A stretch of DNA of 18,145 bases from Sphingomonadales bacterium UBA6157. Lineage in GTDB: Bacteria; Pseudomonadota; Alphaproteobacteria; Sphingomonadales; Sphingomonadaceae. Where the stretch lies: assembly GCA_002423025.1 (NCBI GenBank), contig DIUN01000025.1, positions 25,897-44,041 of the forward strand. Reading direction: 5' to 3'. The notes under the pieces are model-generated. The model was not told the origin of the DNA and did no database searches. It saw only the letters and a list, made by a program, of their open reading frames with translations. Every line of letters begins with the position of its first letter. The first letter of the stretch is position 1. The translations under genes and the position numbers were made by a program. Below, piece by piece: positions 1-7,558 of this stretch.

Positions 1-1
1 C

Positions 2-616
2 GGCGAATGGGGGGTGTTCCAGACCTCGTACAATGTCGTGAACCGGGCGCTCTCGCTGGAGGAGCGGCGGCGGCACATGGAAACGGCGTATCGCATTGAT
101 ATCCTTGCGCGCACCGGCATCCTGATGCTGCTGCCGCTGGGGCTGCACATGGGGCACCTCCATGGCCTGCAGCCTTATGGCGGCGGCTGGCTGTGGCTGA
201 TCTGGGGCGTGATGCTGGGCTGGCTTGGCCTGACCTGGGGGGCCTTCCTGGCGCGCGAGACGGACCTTGGGTTGCGGCTGACCAAAATCGACGAGGTGGG
301 GCGGTTCGTGCTCATCCCGTCATTGGCGGCGGTGGCGATCAGTTCGCTGCTCGGCCATGGGCCGCTGGACGTGAGCGAGGGCAGCTACTGGTATGCCGCC
401 AAGCTGCTGCTCTATGCCTTTACACTGGTGATCGGGCTGGGGCTGCGCTTCATCATGCGGGCCTGGACGGTGCGCTTCCGCCGGCTGGCGATGGGCCCGA
501 GCCCGGCGGACGAAGCGGCGCTGGAGCGCGAGATCGGCTGGGGGCGGATGATGGCCTATGTCTATTGGGTGACGATTGCCGGCGTGGCGTTCCTCGGTGC
601 GGTCAAGCCGTTCTAG
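2..616 (+). CDS. Multi-pass integral membrane protein, 5' end outside window
   Basis: The reading frame is open to the left edge (codons for G-E-W-G precede the GTG at 14), so this is probably the C-terminal part of a gene that starts upstream rather than a gene starting at GTG 14. Numbered from that GTG, about five hydrophobic segments are visible (near residues 32-50, 57-80, 97-114, 125-149 and 178-198), separated by short charged loops. A His-rich stretch, LHMGHLHGL (44-52), lies at the end of the first segment and could bind metal or haem, but this is only a suggestion. I do not recognise the family. Its TAG stop at 614-616 overlaps the stop of the convergent gene at 613-615. Confidence is high that it is coding and low for any function. 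Confidence 0.75.
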   Translation, partial: GEWGVFQTSYNVVNRALSLEERRRHMETAYRIDILARTGILMLLPLGLHMGHLHGLQPYGGGWLWLIWGVMLGWLGLTWGAFLARETDLGLRLTKIDEVGRFVLIPSLAAVAISSLLGHGPLDVSEGSYWYAAKLLLYAFTLVIGLGLRFIMRAWTVRFRRLAMGPSPADEAALEREIGWGRMMAYVYWVTIAGVAFLGAVKPF

Positions 617-1020
617 ACTGGCGGCAGGCCGATGCGGACGCGCTCGGCATTGATGAAATCCCGGCAGACAACGGACATGCGCGAGACATAGACAAGATAG
701 GGCGGCACGTTGGCGAGGGCCTTGTCGGTCGCATAGGCATTGGTGATGCGGTCCGCGAGGATGGCGGCGGTGGTCTTTTGCTCGACAAGGCAGCGGGTGC
801 GCGCCGCCTTGACCAGCGCGGTAGCAAGATCATCGTTGACGAACAGGAAGTTGGCGGCGTCGTTGATGCCCTGCGCATAGGACTTTCTGGCCTCCGGCGG
901 CAACTGCGCCCAGCCGGCGGCGTTGTTGACATAGCCGGAGGCGGCGGCCGGCAGCGGCGCCAGCAGCAGCGCGGCGGCAAATCCCAAGGCGGCGACAGCG
1001 CGGACTTTGGGCATGACCAT
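613..1020 (-). CDS. Small secreted or periplasmic protein of unknown function (Rap1a/Tai-like fold possible)
   Basis: The 135-residue product begins with a clear Sec signal peptide: Met, Lys/Arg, then an Ala/Leu-rich core AALGFAAALLLAPLPAAASG (about residues 9-28), with cleavage likely after ALPAAA. The mature part is about 107 residues, mostly helical, with just two cysteines (RCLVEQ near residue 77 and VVCRDF near 118) that could form a disulfide in the periplasm. The layout, a G-x-x-D/N helix, a Cys, a PP turn and a second Cys, loosely recalls Rap1a/Tai-type periplasmic proteins, but this is a weak visual resemblance only. The ATG at 1018-1020 has a poor ribosome site (AGAAAG); a second ATG two codons in is equally possible. 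No effector or secretion gene lies beside it to support an immunity role. Confidence 0.65.
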   Translation of the reverse strand: MVMPKVRAVAALGFAAALLLAPLPAAASGYVNNAAGWAQLPPEARKSYAQGINDAANFLFVNDDLATALVKAARTRCLVEQKTTAAILADRITNAYATDKALANVPPYLVYVSRMSVVCRDFINAERVRIGLPPV

Positions 1021-1061
1021 GACTTTCTAGAAACACTCAGGGTGATGGGTGGCAGGCATAG

Positions 1062-1091
1062 AAAATCCCGCCAGTCTCAGACTGGCGGGAT
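1062..1091 (-). terminator. Intrinsic terminator of the YadA-like gene
   Basis: Bases 1065-1075 (ATCCCGCCAGT) are the exact reverse complement of 1081-1091, an 11-bp GC-rich stem with a 5-nt loop (CTCAG). Read on the minus strand, the stem is followed by TTTTC (1061-1065), as expected for Rho-independent termination. It lies about 20 bp past the stop of the minus-strand gene ending at 1113. On the plus strand the flank CTTCCGTTTTCG is only weakly T-rich, so bidirectional action is possible but less likely. Confidence 0.8.
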
Positions 1092-1112
1092 CTTCCGTTT
1101 TCGTAAAGCGTC

Positions 1113-2345
1113 TTAGAAGCCGAAGGTGCCGCCAACGCGGAAGCCCGTGCCACCAACGCTCTTGAACGAGGTGGCGACACCGGCGTTCAGGGCGAAGTTC
1201 TCGGAAACCAGGAAGCCGAGCGAGCCGGCGATGGCCGACTGGCCTTCATAGTTACCGTAGTTGACGCTGATGTTGATCTTCTTGTTCGGCAGGAAGAAGC
1301 CGCCGCCCATGGCGATGGCAACTGCCGTGCCGGCTTCAGCAGCCTCACCAACGGTGTCGATACGAGCCGAGAGGCTCGAGTTCAGCGCCGCGATGGAGGT
1401 GTTGAGGGTGCCGACAGCCGAGTTCAGCTGGCCGAGGTTGATCGCGTCGGTAGCGGCCGTGCCGTTGCCGAGGTTCGTGATCTTGCCACCGTTCATGTTG
1501 ATGCCGTTGGTCGAGATCGACGTGGCGGTCAGCGACGTTGCGGTAACAGTGCCGGCGGAAACCGAAGCAGCAGTGACCGAACCAGTGGTGGTCAGGCCGG
1601 CCGAGGTAACGGCGGTGCGGCTGGTGGCCTCAGTCGGCAGCGTGATCGTCACCTGACCCGTCGACGGGTTGAAGGTGGCCGAACCAACGCGCTGCTCATA
1701 GACAACGCCCGGAGCGCCGCCGGTTTCGGGCAGGCCCGAGGTGGTGGCGATGTAGGAGTTGGCGGTGACGACGGCGGAACCGTCCGCACCCGGAGCAGCA
1801 GCACCCATAAGGACATCGCCAACGCCACCAACAGTGGAGATAACGCCGCCGAAGCTCTCGATGACGTTGCCGACCTGGCCTTCAACGCTGACGTCGGTGA
1901 CGGTGGCTACGCCAACATTGACCGGGTCACCAACGGTGGTGTCGGTGTCAACCAGCGTCGGCGGCAGGCCGGGCTCGAAGGTGTCAACGCGCACGGCAGT
2001 GACCGTCTGGGCCTGGCTGCCGGTGCCGCTGACAGCGATCGTGCCGGTGTAGGTGTTGTCACCGATCGTCACATTCGGGAACGAAGTGACCCGGCTGCCC
2101 GTGGTGGTCAGCGTCTGGTTCTGAATCGTGGTCGTGGTGTTGGTGAAAATTTCGGTGTCGCTGCTGTCACCCGTGGTCGAGGTCGTGGAGGTGCCGAGCA
2201 CGATGTCCGTGTCGGTGATGGTGCCGATGACGCCAACATAGTTGGTGCCGACAACTTCAACCGACGGCACGGCCAAAGCAGCGCTGGCGCCAAAGGCAAG
2301 GGCCACAGCCGAAACCGAACCCGCAAACTTACCAATTGTGATCAT
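1113..2345 (-). CDS. YadA-like trimeric autotransporter adhesin (short)
   Basis: The product (410 residues) has a signal peptide (about 1-26, hydrophobic core ending ASAALA), a low-complexity Thr/Ser/Val/Gly passenger (about 30-280), a YadA-type neck (GGKITNLGNG, then DAINLGQLN, about 287-308), a short coiled-coil-like stalk (about 309-335) and a C-terminal beta-barrel anchor with alternating hydrophobic strands ending in GGTFGF with terminal Phe. This is the classic order for type Vc secretion: three chains build one outer-membrane barrel and display the passenger outside. It is short for the family, with no long head or repeat-rich stalk. Just before the neck, Thr/Ser/Ala/Val quasi-repeats (about 250-280) suggest a degenerate beta-roll. 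The start is ATG 2343-2345, preceded by AGGGGG six bases upstream; a TTG one codon earlier also keeps frame but fits spacing less well. It ends at the hairpin terminator near 1065-1091. Confidence 0.85.
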   Translation of the reverse strand: MITIGKFAGSVSAVALAFGASAALAVPSVEVVGTNYVGVIGTITDTDIVLGTSTTSTTGDSSDTEIFTNTTTTIQNQTLTTTGSRVTSFPNVTIGDNTYTGTIAVSGTGSQAQTVTAVRVDTFEPGLPPTLVDTDTTVGDPVNVGVATVTDVSVEGQVGNVIESFGGVISTVGGVGDVLMGAAAPGADGSAVVTANSYIATTSGLPETGGAPGVVYEQRVGSATFNPSTGQVTITLPTEATSRTAVTSAGLTTTGSVTAASVSAGTVTATSLTATSISTNGINMNGGKITNLGNGTAATDAINLGQLNSAVGTLNTSIAALNSSLSARIDTVGEAAEAGTAVAIAMGGGFFLPNKKINISVNYGNYEGQSAIAGSLGFLVSENFALNAGVATSFKSVGGTGFRVGGTFGF

Positions 2346-2348
2346 CAA

Positions 2349-2907
2349 GACCCCCTGACACTGCCCGCAGGCGTTAGCGTAATACGTTTAGCGCAACCCC
2401 GAGCCGAACGCCCGAAATTGACCTTTTCGTGATATTGTTGGGTTCATGCCAAGTCGAGTATGCGCAGGGCGTTATGCGTTGCATTTGCAGCCGATGGGCA
2501 ACCATTGTGGCAATTCGGCAATACCCCCAAATGGGGTGACAGTTGCGAACGCCTGTCAATTACCGTGGTGACTGCGCCACTGGAATCGCCTGTCTGTGCG
2601 ATATCGCGCAAGCCTTGTGCCGCAAGACAGCTCCAAGCACGCCTGGCAGCTCGGCGAGTCCAGCTCGGCTGAAAACCGCGATGGCTGCTTGAGCCACCTT
2701 CGACTTCCAGAGCCGCCACTGTTTTACAGATTAAATAAATGTCAGGAAGGCTGACGGATTCCATTATACTCGGATTGTTTCGATAATTGGCCGCAGTCTG
2801 CAGCAGCGATGGCATCCGCAAGGCTCTGCTCCTGCGCCCTGCCGCCGGTTGCTTGACCAGGGCGCCCCCTTCACGCAGGCTGGCCTTGCAAACGTAAAGG
2901 ACCGAGC
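2349..2907. other. Intergenic region between divergent YadA-like and GFA genes
   Basis: No convincing gene lies here; the open frames at 2444-2821 (minus) and 2460-2672 (plus) lack recognisable protein character and good ribosome sites. The part nearest the YadA-like gene holds an AT-richer imperfect dyad, GCGTTAGCGTAATACG followed by TTTAGCGC (about 2371-2394), that could be promoter or operator DNA. There is a perfect 10-bp palindrome GCGATATCGC at 2598-2607. The AT-rich stretch 2720-2790 contains TATACT (2765-2770), a plausible -10 for the GFA gene but without a good -35. The GFA ribosome site AAAGGA is at 2896-2901. Confidence 0.4.
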
Positions 2908-3315
2908 ATGACCCTTCCCCTGACTGGTGGCTGCCTGTGCGGTGCCGTGCGCTACTCCGTTTCCGCCGAGCCGGTGATGCAGGCGGTGTGCCACTGCAAG
3001 AACTGCCAGCGCCAGGCCGGCAGCGCCTGGTCGATGATCGCCGGGGTGCCGGAAGCGGCGCTGAAGATCACGGGTGAACCCCGGACCTATGAGGACCATG
3101 GCGAGAGCGGCGCTCCGGTGCTGCGCCAGTTCTGCGGCACGTGCGGGTCGCCGCTGTTCTCCCATGTCGCCGCGGCACCGGGGCTGGTGTTCATCAAGGC
3201 CGGAACGCTCGACGACACCTCGGGCTTTGCCCCGCAGATGCAGTTCTGGACCAAGAGCAAGCAGCACTGGGTCGATCTGGGCGCTGTCCCGGCGTTTGAG
3301 AAAACGCCGGGATAA
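2908..3315 (+). CDS. GFA-family (CENP-V/GFA domain) zinc protein
   Basis: The 135-residue protein is a single GFA domain. All zinc-site cysteines are visible: GGCLCGAVRY (C9, C11), CHCKNCQR (C28, C30, C33) and FCGTCGSPL (C76, C79). Length and motif order match bacterial GFA proteins, named after the glutathione-dependent formaldehyde-activating enzyme of Paracoccus, though most members have no proven activity and the founding assignment has been questioned. The ATG is preceded by AAAGGA with 6-nt spacing. It converges on the DMFase-like operon with only 11 bp between stop codons. A link to C1 or formaldehyde chemistry from amide breakdown is attractive but is inference from position. Its last codons also encode a perfect 11-bp hairpin (3287-3312). 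Confidence 0.88.
   Translation: MTLPLTGGCLCGAVRYSVSAEPVMQAVCHCKNCQRQAGSAWSMIAGVPEAALKITGEPRTYEDHGESGAPVLRQFCGTCGSPLFSHVAAAPGLVFIKAGTLDDTSGFAPQMQFWTKSKQHWVDLGAVPAFEKTPG
3287..3312. terminator. GNRA-loop hairpin between convergent genes (possible bidirectional terminator or attenuator)
   Basis: TCCCGGCGTTT (3287-3297) is perfectly complementary to AAACGCCGGGA (3302-3312), an 11-bp stem with a GAGA (GNRA-type) loop on the plus-strand RNA. It lies inside the last codons of the GFA gene and just past the stop of the DMFase large-subunit gene, so transcripts from both sides run through it. No T-tract follows on either strand, so it may act by stabilising 3' ends rather than as a classic terminator. 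Confidence 0.5.
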
Positions 3316-3326
3316 GCGCGGCCCGC

Positions 3327-5558
3327 CTAAGGCAGCGCCCGCTTCAGGACGTTCTCCAGAATGCGGCTGACATTATTGTCCCCGCCGTTGATCGGCAGGG
3401 CCTGGCTCCAGGCAATCGACCCTGCCGCGAACACCGAGCCGCCGGAGGCTGTGTTGTAATAGGCGATGTCAGCCCGCACCTGCGGGTCCTGCGTGCCGCC
3501 GCGCCCCGGGAAGGCATAGGTAATGTCCTCGGAGACCAGCGGATAATTGTCCGAATGGTCAAAGGACGATGCCAGCAGCATGGTGTGTGGCGGGGTGCCG
3601 AGCGCAAGATCATAGCGATCCATCTCGAGGCCCGCCGCTCCGCCCAGGCCCAGCCCGAAATCGCCGATCTTCTCGTCGGCGCCAACGCCTTCGAAGATCC
3701 AGGCGCATGCCGGATCAAAGGAATCCGCCATCCGCTCGAAGGGCTGGCTTTCGTCCATGCCTTCGGTGGTGAAGCCCAACGCCGCGAGCTTTTGTGGTGC
3801 ACGGCCGCGTGCACGCCAAAGCCCGGACTTGTCGCCCGTTGTCGCGAGATGCCCCTCACCCGGCGCCGCCTGCCATGCGCGCGAGCCTGTATCGAGCTTG
3901 CGGACTTCGATGCACGAGGGCTCGTCGGGGCGCGTCTCGGTTACCCAGTAGAAGCCATTGCCGCCCAGATAGGAGAGATTGCCGCCTTCGCTGACATAAT
4001 CCTCCATCGCGTCGAGCATCTTGAGCGACCAATATTCGGGATGGGTCCCGGTCAGGACCGCAGAATAGGGCTTGAGCAACGCCAGGCCCTCGGCATCCAG
4101 ATCATGATCGGTGATGATATCGGCCTCGATGCCCTTGGCATGCAGCCACCAGACCAGGGACAGGTCGGCGGGGAAAGCCCAGGCTGTTCCGATCGATGGC
4201 ATGCGGTAGCGCGGGCGCATATTGAGGATCGGCCGCAGCCAGGACGAATAGCACACCCCGGCATAGTCAGAATGGACGTCATAGGTCGACATTCCATAGG
4301 CTTCCGCCGCCTTCCAATCGAGATCGGCCTGCGAGACGACCGGCGTGTTGGCGCAGATCGCCTGCGCAATCGGCGCCTCGAAGGCGAGATGCTCATTGGC
4401 ATAGGCGAGATAGGTGAAGGTCGGCATCAGCACGGCAAGGCGGGCCTGCGCCGATTTCGGCCGGACGAAGAAGGGAACATGGTCCTCCTCGCCGCCATTG
4501 CGCACCCGCAGCGCATAAACGCCGCTCGGCAATGTGTCTGGCAGGGTGAGCGCCACATTCGCATCCCAGCGGCAATCGGTCAGGGCATCATCATGAAAGG
4601 CAATCCCGCCGAATTGCTCGGGGGCCAGACGGAAACAGTCATTGCGACCATCCCAGTTGCAGCCGGTCATCGCCCGGATCGGCCGGTTGATACCGACGAG
4701 ATTAAGGGCGTTCGGCCCGATGTCGCGGATCACATCGCCAATGCCACGGTCGGTATAGCCGCTGGTCGTGTCCCAATAGGCGATGAGGGAGCCGGCATCG
4801 GGCACTTTCATCCGCGAACAGGGTTCAAGCGCTTCCGCCGTCGCCATCCCGGCGAGAATGCCGTGCCGATCGATCTTGCCGTTGAAAAACGCGGCTGCCG
4901 CTCCGGAGGCGCTCCTTGCCGCCGCAACGGCAAAGGCCCCACCGCAAGCTGGCGGCACGACAAGGCCGGCGCGCTCTACCGTCTCATCAAGGTCATAGCC
5001 GGGTGCGATGCCGATCTGGCTGTTCCAGCGGTTGATCCGGCCCTGCTGGCTGACGAAGATCGTGCCGGCCTTGCTGTCCCAGCCTGCGGCAACAAAGTAC
5101 CAGCAGTTCTGTGCCAGAGGCTTGGAGCAGGCGATTTCAACGCGCTGGCCGTTGCTGGCAAGCCGCAGCGTCAGGCACCCTCCGGTCGAGACCAGCAGGG
5201 AATAGCCATCGCCATCACCCAGCGTTCCCAGAATGACCTGCTCGCTGCCGCCGACTATGGACGGGCGGATGAACGCGAACAGTGTCGCGGCCGGGAGTTC
5301 ACCGGTCAGCATGGCGGCATCGCCGATGGGGGCGGCATAGCTGCCCTTCGGCGCTTTCTGGGGCCCGACCGGGACAGTGCCCGGCAAGCCGCTTTCCACA
5401 CGCTCTTCCACAAAGCCGGGGCCGAGCGGGTTCTCGTCGCCATGGTAGAGCCGGACAAGATCGATTGTCGCGGCGCCGGGCTGATCGTCGTGCAGCATGA
5501 ACTGCACCTCGCCGCCCGAAACGGCATTCATGGGATGGGCATAGCCGGTAAGCGTCAC
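3327..5558 (-). CDS. N,N-dimethylformamidase-like large (beta) subunit
   Basis: The 743-residue protein matches the large subunit of iron-dependent N,N-dimethylformamidase (about 760 residues), which hydrolyses DMF to dimethylamine and formate in the cytoplasm. A concanavalin/LamG-like domain spans about residues 88-235 (e.g. LFAFIRPS, DGDGYSLLVSTGG, CWYFVAAGWD), followed by the catalytic region. The mononuclear iron ligands I recall for the Paracoccus enzyme (Tyr399, Tyr440, Glu521) have equivalents here with a near-constant offset: Y386 (YLAYAN), Y426 (TYDVHSD) and E508 (THPEYW). Nearby H506, N534 (GGNGFYW) and K554 fit other reported active-site positions. The start is GTG 5556-5558, overlapping the TGA of the small-subunit gene (GTGA), which suggests translational coupling. 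No signal peptide is seen. Family assignment is strong; that DMF itself is the substrate is inference. Confidence 0.88.
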   Translation of the reverse strand: MTLTGYAHPMNAVSGGEVQFMLHDDQPGAATIDLVRLYHGDENPLGPGFVEERVESGLPGTVPVGPQKAPKGSYAAPIGDAAMLTGELPAATLFAFIRPSIVGGSEQVILGTLGDGDGYSLLVSTGGCLTLRLASNGQRVEIACSKPLAQNCWYFVAAGWDSKAGTIFVSQQGRINRWNSQIGIAPGYDLDETVERAGLVVPPACGGAFAVAAARSASGAAAAFFNGKIDRHGILAGMATAEALEPCSRMKVPDAGSLIAYWDTTSGYTDRGIGDVIRDIGPNALNLVGINRPIRAMTGCNWDGRNDCFRLAPEQFGGIAFHDDALTDCRWDANVALTLPDTLPSGVYALRVRNGGEEDHVPFFVRPKSAQARLAVLMPTFTYLAYANEHLAFEAPIAQAICANTPVVSQADLDWKAAEAYGMSTYDVHSDYAGVCYSSWLRPILNMRPRYRMPSIGTAWAFPADLSLVWWLHAKGIEADIITDHDLDAEGLALLKPYSAVLTGTHPEYWSLKMLDAMEDYVSEGGNLSYLGGNGFYWVTETRPDEPSCIEVRKLDTGSRAWQAAPGEGHLATTGDKSGLWRARGRAPQKLAALGFTTEGMDESQPFERMADSFDPACAWIFEGVGADEKIGDFGLGLGGAAGLEMDRYDLALGTPPHTMLLASSFDHSDNYPLVSEDITYAFPGRGGTQDPQVRADIAYYNTASGGSVFAAGSIAWSQALPINGGDNNVSRILENVLKRALP

Positions 5559-5938
5559 GCGTTTTCCCCTGAAAGGCTGGCGTTCAGATCGTCGATGCGG
5601 GCGAGAAAGGCGGCATGATAGGCCTCGTCGAGCGAGGCGATCACCGGGCCATCCAGCACCTGGCTCGGCGCGCCCCGCACGCCGGCAAAGCGCACCAAGC
5701 GAAAGCCGCCGCTGACGCGCAGGATGCCAAGCTTGTTCGCAAGCCCGCCGCGCCGGAAATAGTTGAGGATCCGGTCAAGGGCATCGCTATGCTGGCCCAA
5801 TGGCTGGCGCCGATGTTCCTCGATCAAGTCCGGTGAAACAAGGCCTGCCAGCCGCTTGCGGATGCGCGCATCGAACTTTTCGAAATATTCGAGCTGCCGA
5901 TCACGAACGTGCGCCGGAAATTGCATATCACACCCCAT
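5555..5938 (-). CDS. N,N-dimethylformamidase-like small (alpha) subunit
   Basis: This 127-residue, Arg-rich, mostly helical protein has the length of the DMFase small subunit (about 130 residues) and shares its pattern: EEHRRQPLG (41-49), RILNYFRR near 56-63, then a C-terminal DEAYHAAFLARIDDL (about 104-118). DMFase needs both subunits, so small gene followed by large gene strongly supports a true alpha-beta enzyme. The first ATG (5936-5938) directly abuts the TGA of the upstream amidase gene with no Shine-Dalgarno, implying coupled translation. An in-frame ATG four codons later (5924-5926) has GGGG six bases upstream and may be the real start; conserved sequence begins after both. The 3' end overlaps the large-subunit start by 4 bp. 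Confidence 0.82.
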   Translation of the reverse strand: MGCDMQFPAHVRDRQLEYFEKFDARIRKRLAGLVSPDLIEEHRRQPLGQHSDALDRILNYFRRGGLANKLGILRVSGGFRLVRFAGVRGAPSQVLDGPVIASLDEAYHAAFLARIDDLNASLSGENA

Positions 5939-7378
5939 TCAGATGTTGGCGACATGGACAGCCGGGCGTCTTCCGGCCCAGGGGCTGGCCTGCTCAAGCT
6001 GGCCTGCGAGACGATAGAGAAGGTCTTCCCGTCCCAACGCCGCCACGAACTGGATGCCGACCGGATAGCCTCTTGAATCGCTCCCGAGTGGCAGGCTGAT
6101 CGCCGGCTGGCCGGTCATATTGAACAAGGCGGTGAACGGCGCATGGCCAAATACGGCGTCGGTCCATTCATCGGCAGTCCAGCCTGAGGGCCGGTTGGCA
6201 TCCAGAAACCCTATGGGCTGCGCGATGCGACCCACCGTGGGTGTCATCAGGATGTCGGCGCTGGCGAAAAACGGTGCGACCGACCGCGACACCCGGTTCA
6301 TGAAATCCTCGGCCCACAGCAGGTCGAGCGCAGACAGGCCCCGGCCATATTCCCAGCACGCCAGCGTGCTCGTCTCCAGCGTATCAAGGCCGATTGTTCG
6401 CCCGGTTGCAGCCGCGGCGCCCTCGATCCAGCTCGCAACACCCGCCGTCCAGAAGATCTTTGTCGCCTTGAAGAAGGCTGGATAGTCGATCTCGGGCCGG
6501 CCGGGCTCGACCGCATGGCCAAGGCCTTCCAGCAGGGACGCCGCCGCAGCAAGCGCGGCTTTGACATCGGCATCCACCGCGATGCCCGACCAGGGTTCGT
6601 CCGCCCAGCGGATGCGCAGGCGCCCCGGGTCGGCGGAGGTTTCTTGAAGGTAGGGCCGCGCGGGAGGCTGGATGATGTTTCGGGCGCCGGCGTCCGCACC
6701 CTGGGTCGCATCGAGCAGCGCCGCGCTGTCCCGCACCGTGCGGGTTACGGCATGTTCGATGCCCAGGCCGCTCAGCGGCTCGCCATAATCAGGGCCGGCA
6801 GGCGTGCGGCCGCGGGTCGGCTTCATGCCCACCAAGCCATTGTAAGCTGCGGGAATGCGGATCGATCCGCCGCCATCATTGGCATGGGCCGCAGGCACGA
6901 CACCGGCCGCAACGGCCGCGGACGAACCGCCGCTTGATCCGCCCGCCATCAGGGCCGGGTTCCAGGGATTGCGTGTCGGCCCGGACAGGCGGGATTCCGT
7001 CGTCGAGCAATAGCCGAATTCCGGCGTGGCCGTCCTGCCGACCACCACCAGCCCAGCGCGCCGGTAACGTGCCATCAATTCACTGTCTTCGGGAGCCACC
7101 AGCCCGGCGCACAGCGCGCTGCCGGCTTCATTGGGCATCCCGGCCATGTGCAGCACGATATCCTTGATCAGGAACGGGACGCCGGCGAACGGCCCCTGCC
7201 CGCCCATGGCCGCGCGCAAGTCTTCCGGCACAAGACCGATCACGGCATTGAGACGCGGGTTTACGGCATCGATTGCCTGAAGGCAGCAGCTGACCAGCTC
7301 TGCGGGCTTGACCTCTCCGCTCGCGACAAGACCGGCAAGGCCGATCATGTCATGGGCGGCGTATTCATCGAGTCTCAT
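5939..7378 (-). CDS. Amidase signature (AS) family hydrolase
   Basis: The 479-residue enzyme has the full Ser-cisSer-Lys triad of the amidase signature family: K72 in FLIKDI, cis-Ser S148 in MAGGSSGGSSAAVAAG, and nucleophile S172 in DGGGSIRIP. The spacing (76 and 24 residues) matches that of characterised members. Such enzymes hydrolyse C-N amide bonds through an acyl-enzyme; substrate range cannot be read from sequence, and Glu/Asp-tRNA amidotransferase A is unlikely because no gatB/gatC lies nearby. No signal peptide is visible, so it is probably cytoplasmic. The start is ATG 7376-7378 with GGAGG four bases upstream. It is the first gene of a three-gene operon with the DMFase subunits (junction TGA-ATG), which suggests cooperation in amide breakdown. 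Confidence 0.9.
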   Translation of the reverse strand: MRLDEYAAHDMIGLAGLVASGEVKPAELVSCCLQAIDAVNPRLNAVIGLVPEDLRAAMGGQGPFAGVPFLIKDIVLHMAGMPNEAGSALCAGLVAPEDSELMARYRRAGLVVVGRTATPEFGYCSTTESRLSGPTRNPWNPALMAGGSSGGSSAAVAAGVVPAAHANDGGGSIRIPAAYNGLVGMKPTRGRTPAGPDYGEPLSGLGIEHAVTRTVRDSAALLDATQGADAGARNIIQPPARPYLQETSADPGRLRIRWADEPWSGIAVDADVKAALAAAASLLEGLGHAVEPGRPEIDYPAFFKATKIFWTAGVASWIEGAAAATGRTIGLDTLETSTLACWEYGRGLSALDLLWAEDFMNRVSRSVAPFFASADILMTPTVGRIAQPIGFLDANRPSGWTADEWTDAVFGHAPFTALFNMTGQPAISLPLGSDSRGYPVGIQFVAALGREDLLYRLAGQLEQASPWAGRRPAVHVANI

Positions 7379-7455
7379 GGCACCTCCGCAACGTCTGGAG
7401 AAAGCGCGGCCGCTCCCATTTGGCGACCATATTCCGCCGCGCGCACGCGAACCAA

Positions 7456-7473
7456 GTCACACGAAAGGGTGAC
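7456..7473. promoter_or_regulatory. Dyad GTCAC-N8-GTGAC upstream of the amidase operon
   Basis: GTCAC (7456-7460) and GTGAC (7469-7473) form an 18-bp inverted repeat in the region between the divergent LuxR gene and the amidase operon, about 80-95 bp before the amidase ATG. An adjacent near-palindrome, GTGGAGGCGCCAC (7479-7491, five of six pairs), lies beside it. Either could be an operator for the neighbouring LuxR protein. On the minus strand a weak promoter-like pair (TTGGTT, 18 bp, TATGGT) lies between this site and the ATG. This is pattern-based only. Confidence 0.35.
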
Positions 7474-7494
7474 ATCCGGTGGAGGCGCCACGCG

Positions 7495-7530
7495 AATTGA
7501 CAGGCTATGGCGCCCACACTAGCCTCAATT
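7495..7530 (+). promoter_or_regulatory. Candidate LuxR-gene promoter overlapping an inverted repeat
   Basis: A perfect -35 hexamer TTGACA (7497-7502) is followed at 17 bp by TAGCCT (7520-7525), which keeps the three most conserved -10 bases. The same DNA is an interrupted palindrome: AATTGA-ca-GGCT (7495-7506) against AGCCTCAATT (7521-7530), matching except for a two-base bulge. Transcription would start near 7532, which favours the ATG at 7559 over the TTG at 7532 as start of the regulator. An operator over its own promoter would suggest autoregulation (inference). Confidence 0.5.
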
Positions 7531-7558
7531 ATTGTCAGCAGGGGTAGAGTCTCCGGCG

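Noticed and set aside
193..1116. 307-codon open frame on the plus strand
   Set aside because: It crosses the membrane-protein gene in another frame and the secreted-protein gene in antisense; its Gly/Arg-rich translation has no protein-like pattern.
2444..2821. 125-codon minus-strand and 70-codon plus-strand frames in the 2.3-2.9 kb gap
   Set aside because: No ribosome site, no hydrophobic-core pattern and no familiar motif.
3555..5618. 687-codon open frame on the plus strand
   Set aside because: It is antisense to the DMFase large-subunit gene, is Arg/Gly/Ala/His-rich with no recognisable motif, and is a usual side effect of high GC content.
5939..7378. GatA subunit of the Glu/Asp-tRNA amidotransferase
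   Set aside because: The amidase signature fits, but the context is a DMFase-type operon with no gatB or gatC.
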